In this document: positions 38,271-48,555 of the stretch, one piece after another | Position numbering within the stretch: the stretch's first letter is position 1 | Layout: every line of letters starts with the position of its first letter | Source of the DNA: Neckera pumila | Taxonomy: Eukaryota > Streptophyta > Bryopsida > Hypnales > Neckeraceae | Reading direction: 5' to 3' | NCBI GenBank assembly: GCA_963969595.1 | Contig: OZ018417.1 | Coordinates: forward strand, 808,501-872,500 | DNA length: 64,000 nucleotides | Made by a program: the position numbers and the translations under genes | The notes under the pieces: model-generated | Seen by the model: only the letters and a program-made list of their open reading frames with translations | What the model was told of the DNA's origin: nothing | The model's database searches: none

Positions 38271-39193
38271 CCCCTAAAGTTTCATGACTATGTAATCACC
38301 AAAAACGCTCCAAAACTGCCATTTCTAATACAACTACCAAATTTTTGGAAAAAAACAATTTTTGACACATATAACCGTAGGATCTTGTAATATGGTATTT
38401 TGAAAACATGTGGTAAAAATTTCAGAAAATTCCACCGTGTGGATCATAAGATATAAGCATTCAAAGTCTTGAAAACCATTTTTTCAATTCTGCGAAAAAC
38501 TGGGCAGCTGCACTTTGCGAGCTCACTTTTCAATGAAAAAATGCCGATAAAGGTGGTGCTTCTTTGAATTCAATTTCCTAAACAAGTTGTCTATATGCAT
38601 GAAAAATTTCACATCATTTGGAATTGTACAACATATAGGGAAAAAATAGTAAGTAGAAAGAAGTAGAAAATGACTCAAAATACTAAATTGTTAAAAATTT
38701 AATCATGGAATTTAGAAATGCCAATCCCAACGGTTGTAATGTTGTAATAATCAATCTACATTCTAAGATTTTATTTTTTTCCAAAAATATTGAAAATTGA
38801 GTTAAATAAACGACTTTAAAGTTTTTTTAGAGTAGAGAATCCATAACTGCTCGCAAACCAAAAACCCTCATAACTTTTGACTCATTGATTGAAATGGAGT
38901 GACTCAAAGCTTTTTAAGTATATATGAATGTAGAGAACCAATTTCAAAAAAAAAATTCCGGAAAAAATGATTTTTTCTGATCTGCCCAAACTGCCCGGTT
39001 ATGAAAAAAAGTAACATATCAGGTCACAACTTTTGACTTGTATTTCGAAATGTCATGAAACTTGGTATACATGAAGATATTCCTCGCCCCCACCTTCTAT
39101 TAAAATTTCTGCCTCAAATATGGATATCTCTAGTCACACGTACCTGCCCAAAATTTCTATACAGCCAAAAAACACATGTTGGTCCTTTAGGGG
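38271..39193 (-). mobile_element. TTAA element E4 (923 bp) inside Copia pol
   Basis: CCCCTAAAG at the left, CTTTAGGGG at the right, TTAA at 38267-38270 and 39194-39197. It separates the Copia protease region from the block SLDTILTKCHLENDLYKL that belongs just before integrase. The flanks are therefore known Copia sequence, and the duplicated TTAA is the target. Confidence 0.92.
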
Positions 39194-39319
39194 TTAACAA
39201 ATCATTAGATACAATACTTACCAAATGTCATTTAGAAAATGATTTATATAAACTTGGTTTTACAAACAAATCATAAATAAGATTGCAGCACTTCCTGCAA
39301 TAGTAGACAATAATGAAGC

Positions 39320-40180
39320 CCTTTTATAGCACCATAGAATGGGCCATATAAATAAACAACGATTAGAACAACTAAAGTCTCACTCTATTGGACTCAACAA
39401 TTATGATTTCAATACATTACCTTTATGTCACTCATATTTAAATAGAAAACAACATCGACTCTCCTTTCCAAAATCAACAACTAATAGAGCGTTCAAACTC
39501 CTAGCTTTAATTCATAGTGATGTGTGTGGACCAATTAATCCACCTATGCATTTTGGTGCGTTATATTTTTTGACATTTATTGATGATATATAGAGATATA
39601 CAATTTTATATTTGATGAAGCCTAAATCTGAAGTCTTTGATAAATTTCAAATTTACAAACAAGTAGAAAATGAAACGGCCAAGAAAATCATTATTCTCCG
39701 GTCTGACAATGGCAGAGAATAGAGACCTTATAAATTTGACAAATTTTGTCAACAATATAGAATTAAACATCAATATACTGCACTAAACTCAACTCAACAT
39801 TGAAATGGTGTAAATGAATGTAAAAATTGTATATTAATTGGTGCTACTATACCAATGTTATCCCATAGTGGATTATCAAAATCCTTTTGGAGGGAAGCTC
39901 TAGTAACTGCAAACTATTTGGAAATCATTCTCCTACTAAAGCTTTAAAAGGGCTTACACTCATTGAAACATGGACAGGACTCCAACCAAATCTTTCATAT
40001 TTACAAATTTTTTATTCTAATGCATATGTTTTAATTCAAAAAGATAATTGAAAAAAGTTGGACAATCATACTATTCCTTGTATATTCCTTGGTTATAGTC
40101 ATGAGGCTAAGGCTTATTGCTTTATGCAAAAAGATAATAATAAAATTATAATTTCAAGAGACGTTGTTTTTGATGAATGA
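39320..40180 (+). pseudogene. Copia integrase remnant
   Basis: Shows the zinc-binding start (HHRMGHIN, then LCHSYLNRKQH), the core blocks LTFIDDI and LRSDNGRE, and the later FLGYSHEAKAYCF and ISRDVVFDE blocks. Stops interrupt it at 39591 and elsewhere. Confidence 0.9.
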
Positions 40181-40469
40181 TTGTCTTATCCAACTTCTAT
40201 TCCATCTCCTTGGTATAGCAAAGATCCTAATGAAGCTAATCTTTCATTTCCTATGTCCTTCTTTAAACCAATAACAATACCCAATATTTCTTCAACTATT
40301 TGTAAAACACAAAGTGAAAGCTCACAATTTAATCTACAAGGGGAAATTATTAATCAGCCTAATTCTTCAATAAATACCTCTCACATGCCACCAAATTCAA
40401 GTAATGCTTCTTCAACTCCAAATTCTGTTCATGATAATTGTAGTCTAATTTTATAATTATTTTCCTTTT

Positions 40470-41640
40470 AGCCGGTTGGTAGTTTTAGTGTTAACTTGTA
40501 TAGTTTGCTAATCAAGAGTGTAGTTATAGGGTTATATGTGGTGAATTACCAATTGGAAATGCTTTAGAGGATCTAAGGAGATGCAAAAGGATTTAGATCC
40601 AATTGGTAGTTGCAAGCATTGTGTGGACTAGCCTTTTAGGCCGGTGTTTTTCCAATTGAAGTTTAGTTGACTTCAGTAAAGCAGGGACTCCTTCTAATTG
40701 CCGGAAGTAAAGCAATTGATTTGGTTTTGTAATTTTCGTGTTACTTTGATGAATATAAGTGAATGTTTTGCTAATTTAGTGTATATTTGTATGTGTCTGT
40801 GATGTTGGATTGAAATTGAGTGTGTGTGGAGCAGTTGTGTGTGTTATGCAAGGGTTGATTGTGAGTTGTGAACTAAGATGATGTGTGAGTAAAATTAATT
40901 GAAAATTATATGCTGTGAAATAAAAATGTGATTGAGTGATTGATTGGGAGATAAGTAAGTGATCAGTGTTTCAGGAAGAATCAATTGAGAGGATAAAATT
41001 GTATGTTTGATTTTGAGAGAATTTGTGTGATGGAAAAACAATTGGAACTGTGATGTGAGGAATTAGTAGAATTTGTAAGAGTGAAACAATTGGAGGTTTA
41101 ATATTATAAGAACCAAATTGAATTCAATTGGTTGTTGAGTGACTATGAAGGAATGAGTGCGACATTGCATTAGAAATTCAGAGTAAACCAATGGGACTGA
41201 AATTGTCATTTAGTGAGTGAATAGAATTATTGAGAATATAAACCAACTGAGAGTTTTAAGATAAATCAATGAAAAACAATTGTAAATTTTGTGATGATAC
41301 CAATTGTAAATTTTGTGATGATACCAATTGGAGCAATTCAACATGTACTCGTAAAGTTATTCAAAGCTGATTGGATTTACAATTGATTAGAGATCACAAA
41401 AAAAAGGCTAAAGATGTAAAGACTGAAGATAAAATAAATGGAAGCATACAAGGAGGGGAAAAGAACAATTGGAGAAAAGCTAGAAGATCAACGGCTAATG
41501 AATGTGTTGATAAGTAGTTCTAAAGCCATAGTGATTGATTCAATAAGAAAGATTGGTATAATTCAAAATCATGCAATTGGTGTACTTTGGATTAATAGAA
41601 ATTTTGGTTTAAATAAATTTACCTCCTAGAGTTCAAACTC
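40470..41640. other. Foreign insert within Copia pol
   Basis: Non-coding DNA poor in C on the plus strand with repeated CCAATTGG motifs, unlike Copia sequence on either side. It resembles in style the DNA to the right of the Copia element (43.2-45 kb). It contains two exact 24-bp tandem copies at 41277-41324. Its ends were not resolved. Confidence 0.6.
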
Positions 41641-41989
41641 TACTTTGGATTTATTTTAGAGAATAATTAAATAAAAATCCCATCTACAATAATGTAATAA
41701 ATTGGCTACCCAATCATCTTTATGATGATCCAATTTTACCAAGTGATTTAAATACTCAATTCTCCCAATTATCTCTTGACTCCCAGATTTATATTCAAAT
41801 AATTCTCCCAATTATCTCTTGACTTCCAATTCTCCCAATTTATATTCAAATAAGCTGCCTCCTTCCCCACTAGAACCTCCAACTCCTCCAAATGTTCAGC
41901 CTAAGCGAATTATTAATCCTCGCAAATGATTTTTAAAAATCAAAGAAAGAACAAAACCTCCTAAATTTAAACCTTAAAAACAAGCTTTA

Positions 41990-42335
41990 ATCATTCGTGC
42001 CAATATAGAATCTACTACCATTAAAGAAGCAATAGAAGGTCCAAATGCCATTGAGTGGGAAAAAGCTATAAAAATTGAAGTTGATTCATTGTTGAAGAAT
42101 CAAACCTAAGTATTAACTCCATGTCCTCCTAACCGGAAACCTATAGGCTCCAAATGGATCTTTAAAATCAATTATAATCATGACGGCTCTATTAAGAAAT
42201 ATAAAGCCCATCTTGTTGCTAAAGGATATACTCAACAAGCTGGAATTGATTGTACAGAAACATATTCTCCCGTTTTAAAATGAAATTCTGCTTGCGTTCT
42301 TTTTGCATTAATGGCCCAATATAATCTAAACCTTT
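41990..42335 (+). pseudogene. Copia reverse transcriptase remnant, catalytic core missing
   Basis: N-terminal blocks [28 protein letters not shown] and [11 protein letters not shown] are present. The sequence then jumps near 42330 to the RNase H region, so the YVDD catalytic block is absent. Confidence 0.88.
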
Positions 42336-42344
42336 GTAGCTCTT

Positions 42345-42700
42345 TCTAGAACCAAATTTGAATATATGGCTTTATCTAAAGCTTGTGTTGAAGTGGTTTG
42401 GCTTCAAAGATTTTTAAAAGATTTAGAATTTTCCTAAGAAAATACAACAACTATATATGTTGATAATCAAAGTGCAAATCCTAAATCCCATTCTAAAACA
42501 AAACACATAGAAACTCAATATCACTTCACAAGGGAAGTTGTACAATCTAATCAAGTTAAATTGGAATACATTTCTACAAATGAAATTATAGCCGATATTT
42601 TTATAAAAAATCTTTCACAAACAAAACACCAAAAGTTTATGAATGACCTTGGAATGAAGGATATTCCAAGCTCAATTCTAAATCAAACATTAATGACAAG
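42345..42700 (+). pseudogene. Copia RNase H remnant
   Basis: FEYMALSKACVEVVWLQRF, YVDNQSAN and SKTKHIETQYHFTREVV match the C-terminal RNase H of Copia pol. A polypurine tract AAGTGGGAGA follows at 42706-42715, but the 3' LTR starts about 350 bases later. Confidence 0.88.
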
Positions 42701-43067
42701 ATTTTAAGTGGGAGATCAAATTCCACCATTATGTTATTGTCTACCTTTACAAATTAGATATCAAATTCTTAAAAATCATTTTTATCAACTTCAAGCACAA
42801 TACAAACAACTTTGTGATATATATATTTCATAATTTATAAATATTTCAATCACAATATAATTGGCAAAGAAGATTCAATGTTTATATTTTACAAAGACAA
42901 AATAATTTTACATTTCATAAAAATAAAAAAATAGATACAAGCAATATTATAATAGAAATACAAATAAATGTAGAAATAGTTTGAATCCTAAAATTTCACA
43001 ATTTACTAGAGATATAGTTCAAGAAATATTTTCAACAAAATGTATTTAAATACTCAACTAGTAGGCA

Positions 43068-43230
43068 TGTTAGACATACACTTAGTATTATGTATAATGA
43101 AAGGTTTTGTATTTAAATGTGATAGAAGGTTGTATCCTTTTATATATGAGCATGACCCTTCATTGTATATTTAAATACTTCTTGTTATAATAAGATTCAT
43201 TCTTCATTCTATATTACAATTATTTACATA
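43068..43230 (+). repeat. Copia 3' LTR
   Basis: Runs from TGTTAGACATACAC to TTTACATA and is followed by GGAGAGA, the same seven bases that precede the 5' LTR. Confidence 0.88.
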
Positions 43231-46200
43231 GGAGAGAGTTGTGGTAGAGGTCCAATTTGATTGTAAGCGGGTTGCTACATAATCATGCGAAGGAGAGAGG
43301 ATGGTTTGGAGGCAGAAGAGCTCAAATTGGAGCTTGTAGTGGGATCAATACCGGATTCCTTGAACAGTTTCAAGATCAGAATTGACTCAAGTGCAGGGAT
43401 TGCATCGATATGCAATCAATCTTGTGTGGTTGTAGATAATCAGTTTTGATTTTTTGTGTGTAAATATTGGATGAGTTTTTATTCTATTGGATTCAATTTG
43501 AGTGTTTGTGTGACTGTTTGTTTACCAATTTGGTGTTTTTGGTGTCTTAAAATCCAATTTGGAGTCAAATTGGTGATGTGTGAATGTCGTCCAGTCAGTT
43601 CCAAATTGGGTAGGTTAGGGTCAAGGGAAGTGGTGACCTGGCTAAGCCAAATTGGAGTGAATGTCAAGCCTGGAATTTTGGTCATGTATTTCCTAATTGG
43701 TAGGTTGTTGTTGGAAGGGGATGAATGTGGTTGCATATGTTGGAATTTTGATTTGTTGAGTTTGCGGTTTTAGTTGTCAATTCCAAATTGGAAGTTAGCC
43801 TTGCGGTAGGGCCATCTTCTCCAAATTGGGTAACTGCTAGTTTTGGTTTCCTATTAGGCAGGATTTTGGCCTCCGTTTTTCTTTACCCACTATTTGATGC
43901 GGATGTCAGTGTGTATCCCAGCTGGTTAGGCTGTGTTTTTGTTTTTTTCTAATCGGTGTGCATGTGGTGAAAATGTTGAGTATGTCTGTGAGAATCGTAA
44001 GTGTCCCTGCAGTATCACGAGGGTGATCCGGGAGATTATGTAAATGTATGTGTCTGTCCTAGAGGAGAGGAATTAGATTTGCAGTATCACGAGGGTGATC
44101 CAAATCGGAGAGTTTGAGTGGTGTCTGGTTGTTTGCAAATGCGTAAGTGTTTGAGTGTGAATGTTGATGTTGACGTATGTGTCCAAATTGGGAAGTTAAT
44201 GATGTGTGCAGTGGTGCTGGAGAAGAAGAAATTTTCATACCAAGTTGGAATAGGAATGAAGTGAATTATATGATAAACTTTCAGATTCCAATTTGGTAGT
44301 TAGAAGAAGGAGAATGATGCAGTAGGATTGTTGAAGTTGACAAGGGTAGTGCTGGAGGGGATCCAGTTAGATTTCGTAAAACATAAAAATTGTAAACGAT
44401 GATTTAATCACCAATTCCGATTAATATAAAAGATTTTTAAATTGAATTGTGTATGTGCAAATTGGAGTGATTGTATCTGCTTGTGTTTTATGAATTACGG
44501 TGCTGGTTGATTGCTGTGAGTATTTTCCAAGTTGGAATAAGTAAAGCTTGAATGTTGTCATAGTAGCAGCTCCTAGTTGGATTAATGTTAGAGTGAATAT
44601 TTAACATCAGACTAAGTGTTTGCCTGAGTGATAATTGATGAAAGAATAGTGCCTAATTGAAAGATGAATGAGAAGGAAGGTCAGAAGCAAGATTTTAAAT
44701 TAGGAGGCAAGCAATGTCACTATTGTAGTTGTCAAGAGATGAAGTTAAAGTGTGAAGCAAGAAAGGAAGAAATCAAATTGGTTAAAAAAGCTATTGTTCC
44801 TTTGGAAGGAGTCAAAGATCTGTGCAAGGTGATCAAGTCCTAGGCGGAGTTCAAGAAGCTGATTAAGTTGTACCTGGACTGAGCTGAATTGGAGATAAAA
44901 GATAAAGAGCTTTCAAGATTAAAGAAAGATAAAAGGAAGATTGAAGACCAATTTGATAAACCACTTTCCCTTGTGGCTTTAAGAGGGGAGTGAAAATGAA
45001 TTAGTAATTAGATGGAAATGAAAGGATTTAATGTTATATGAGTTGGAAGTATATTTTCTTCTTGGTGTTTTGTTTCCTAGTTGGTTGATTTTGGTCATTG
45101 TAGAAGTATACCTATTCAAATAGCCTCCCTGGAACAAACTTATACTATTAGCTTAGACTATTTAAATTAGTACCAAAGCTTATCTATAGTGATCAATCTT
45201 AGAAATTTTAGAAGAATTGCGATCGGATTCTTGCAGGAACACTAAGAATTCCAACTTCGAAGGTTATCCTAGAAGGAGCAAGGAGGAAAAAAAAATTCAA
45301 AATGTTGTTTGCAATCCATTAACTCAATTTTTTCGGTATTCTCTCTTTTGAGAATAATCGTTCAATCGCCCAAGTACCCACAACCACCAGTTTCAAGAAA
45401 TTGGTGAAATCCAACATTGGATTTGAGAGATTTGGTAATCTCGACGTGCGCAATAGCAAACCAAAATTTTCGTTTTTCCAATTGTTGATTGCAAATTGAT
45501 CAATGGAAATCGTTGTGAATTCTCTATTGTGTGTAATTGATTGATCAATTCAATCATTACAATCGTCAAATTCAAGAAACAACTCATAAACCAGTTTCTG
45601 AAATAAGTCGGACTTGGTGCAAGCTGCGCAAAAGCATATTAGGGATTTCCACGGTGATAGGATGTGGCACCACAGCCATAGGGCGATTTTTGCGGCTTAG
45701 GGTCTAGAGCACGGTTTTAGGTCCCTGGTTTATTCCTTTGTAAAATTTTAGTGCTTGGTCTTTGGGCTTATATGTTTGGACAATCTGTATTTTTTTCCAA
45801 TGTTTTGTATGTGGAATTTAGGGAATTAACTTATGTGAGATTGGACAATTTGAACTGATCATTTGACCCAAAAATACGGGAGAAAAACTTAAGGTGAAAG
45901 ATAATATTTGAGTATAACATCTAAACTCACCATACTTTGCATTAACTGGGACAATTTGACTTAGAATCAATAGACTTAGGCATTTGCATTTAGTTTTGCT
46001 CATGGCGAGCACCTACTAGGCCAATTGACCCAAATACTTAAGAGGAATAATTAATGAATAATTTGTACTATTTTCAAAGTATTATTTGGAATTGATGAGA
46101 TCCTAGATAATTCATTGTATAAGACGATTTGACCAAACTTGAATTTTTTACCAGAATATTTGACCTCCCTATTGAATACTAGACAAGACTGGGACTTTAT

Positions 46201-46550
46201 ACATTATGTCTCATACAATAATAAAGGATTGTGAACAAAATTGTCTAACTTGGGAATAAGAGTGTTGTGTTATTACTTGATCTTTTAAAACCTAAATCTA
46301 TTTAAAAAGTGACTTTAGTCACAAAATTATAGACTGATTAAACCCTTTTTTCAAAACTAAGAATCCCTATACTATTGTTTCATGGGTTTTGTGAAAAAGC
46401 AGAACCTAGTTCATACATACACCATATGACACATTCTTAAGATATATACAAATTTATTCAATGTTTGCACTAGTGTTCATGTAAATTTCGTCTAGAGGTT
46501 TACACTAATTGAATTATATTCATTCATATTTATCAAAACTAGTTTAAATG
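43231..46550. other. Non-coding region with recurrent CCAAATTGG-type motif
   Basis: Between 43231 and about 45070 roughly twenty copies of CCAAATTGG, CCAATTTGG or CTAATTGG occur, often followed by (G)TAG or GAG. The rest to 46550 shows no gene. Open frames at 43456-43773 and on the opposite strand look like chance. Confidence 0.5.
44009..44101. repeat. 21-bp direct repeat with internal hairpin, 72 bp apart
   Basis: The same 21 bases, GCAGTATCACGAGGGTGATC plus C, occur at 44009-44029 and 44081-44101. Each contains ATCAC and GTGAT arms around a 4-base loop. Confidence 0.9.
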
Positions 46551-46895
46551 CATTAGAATAAAAGAGGCCCTGGGAAGACCATTCAAATGTTGCTCCCAAG
46601 CTGTGAACTAGCACAGTGTTATCCAAAATATTATAAAGTAAATAGCAACATAGATACATATCATTATATATATATAATGATGTGGTAGTATCCTACACCA
46701 TGTCAAATTTTTGACGTGGCTAGGTACCCATTTATTTGATTACAAAGGTTTTTTTCTATTTAAAAAAATTATTTAATTAAATAGTCTCGCTTAGTTTAGA
46801 CCTTGCAATCTGTTGATTAAATTTTTTTTTTCGGCCAACGTTCCCTCTTGTTTGGGAACTTAAGACCCTCTTCAAGCCTCATTCTTCTTCTAATG
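46551..46895. mobile_element. CATTAG MITE 4, 345 bp
   Basis: CATTAGAATAAAAGAGGCC at the left and CTTCTTCTAATG at the right, with a central GATGTGGTAG...GACGTGGC segment near 46679-46720. Confidence 0.65.
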
Positions 46896-47709
46896 GAATC
46901 TTTTACTATTCAAACTTTGGCATTATTCAAACACTTGCAATTGAATTTGTTTGTGTGGAATGCTCAAATTGTGCAATTACAAAGTTTTAATGTGCATAAA
47001 TTATAAATCGGTGAAAATTTTTTAAAAGTGTTTAAGTTAGATGCAAATTCCTCTTTTTACAAGCAAAATTTATTGAAAAATATTCAAACTATTTTATTGG
47101 GTTCAACACTCCAAAGCACTTGGAAAGAGGGATCAACGCTAATAAAATGGTCACACCAGGTCTTTTTAAAAAAATGCATATTCTAACACAATTCTTAAAA
47201 GGCTTTAAATAATTGCTATATAGAGTGGTTTGATTTTTTTGTGTGAGTGGTTGGAATTTATAGATGTAGGAGATATTGAAGTGGTTTGAACCCTTAGATA
47301 AATTTTGAGGCCTCAAACTCATGTACCTTTTTGGTTGAGCTACAAAGTGGCTTGTAGATGCTTTCAAATGCAAAATTTTGGATGAAGGAATGAGATTTTT
47401 CATCCTACATTTTTCTTGATTGTTCTTTGAATGTCTTTTGATTGGATGGTTGAAGAAATTCCTTTATAGAGGTATTATTGACCATTCTACACAAGAAGAT
47501 GCCAAAAAGTGGATGAAAAAAGATGCTCTTCTAGTGTGCTTTGCCAAGTTATGCATCCTTGTTCTTCATCTAAATTTTAAATATTGAACGGATTTTCTTG
47601 AACTTGAGTCCAACTAATGAAATAAATCTTACTAAGCCTAAGTTCCAATTCAATTTGAATATTAAAAAAATACCTTAAATTGTACATTTTATCGCAATTT
47701 GGACTTTGG
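46896..47709. other. AT-rich DNA between two CATTAG MITEs
   Basis: A 104-codon minus-strand frame at 47089-47403 has no recognisable domain. Nothing else seen. Confidence 0.45.
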
Positions 47710-47944
47710 CATTAGAGGACATTTGAGGCCTCTAAAAGACTGTTTCAGGCCCGCTTCCAATGCTGGCCCGATTCTGCAAACAGTTGTCAGAATTTTTTTT
47801 TTCCCAAATATCATTCTAAGCATTTTTTTTTAAAATGATGTGGTACAGTTGTGGCCACATCAGCCAGCAATTATCTTGCGTTTCCACAGTCTGAGAACGT
47901 AGGATAACTCGCAGTCTTCTAGAAGCTTCAAGTGTCCCCTAATG
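47710..47944. mobile_element. CATTAG MITE 5, 235 bp
   Basis: CATTAGAGGACATTTGAGGC at the left mirrors GCTTCAAGTGTCCCCTAATG at the right; GATGTGG and CCACATC form a hairpin near the centre (47836-47860). Confidence 0.8.
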
Positions 47945-48555
47945 ACCTACAATTGTGATCTATTCATTTTCTATTTATAGAATCATAAATGGAAGTTTAG
48001 TTTGCACCGTGATGTTTTGAACTATAATATACAACAATGGTGGTGAAAATTTCATATTATTTAAGCATTTTTTGTATTTGATATGAAGTTCTTTCATTTG
48101 TTCTTCATAAATCCATAATAAATTCAAAGTTTCATAAAAAATATTGGAATTTTTTTAGGAAATGTAGAAGACATGTCGTTTCATTTAAAAAAACTTTCAA
48201 AAAAAATTCCACTCGGATTTTGTGAAAACATAGAGCAGAAAATATTGGAGTTAAGTACACGGTCTTAGGGGCCATTGTTCAAGGGTAAACACTTGGTGTG
48301 AACTGTGAACGTCAGAAGGTCGCTTGATGGACACCCCACCTTAGCCATAGCCACTGAAGCCGAGACTTCGAGAGCGACTGTGCGTGCTTCCCGAAATTTA
48401 GGGTTTCGCAATCCTTCAGAGGACCATTGCAATTTAGGGTATCACTTTCGTTCCGAGGACCATTGCTGGAGCTTCGTCTGTTGTCGTTGGAAAGATCGTT
48501 TTTTGTTTGCTGCGATCTTAGCAAAGGATCAGGGTTTCTCTCTTTCTCTGCGACC
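47945..48555 (+). promoter_or_regulatory. Promoter and 5' leader region of proteasome beta-2
   Basis: Composition shifts from AT-rich to GC-rich near 48300, probably marking the transcription start area. A short direct repeat (GAGGACCATTGC) occurs twice near 48420 and 48460. No TATA box was assigned with confidence. Confidence 0.45.
48398..48406 (-). promoter_or_regulatory. Telo-box upstream of proteasome beta-2
   Basis: TTAGGGTTT (AAACCCTAA on the minus strand) lies about 150 bases before the ATG. This motif is common near the transcription starts of plant housekeeping genes. A partial second copy follows at about 48434. Function here is inferred from position only. Confidence 0.5.

Larger units (their letters stand above)
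36743..43230 (+). mobile_element. Copia-type LTR retrotransposon, decayed and interrupted
   Basis: Two 163-bp LTRs (about 90% identical by eye) bound the element, and GGAGAGA abuts both outer edges as a direct repeat. A primer binding site TGGTATCAGAGC follows the left LTR at once. Gag, protease, integrase, reverse transcriptase and RNase H remnants come in Copia order on the plus strand, all broken by stops, many consistent with C-to-T change. A TTAA-flanked element sits before the integrase, and about 1.2 kb of unrelated DNA splits pol (about 40470-41640). The central part of reverse transcriptase is deleted near 42330. It cannot be autonomous. Confidence 0.93.
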
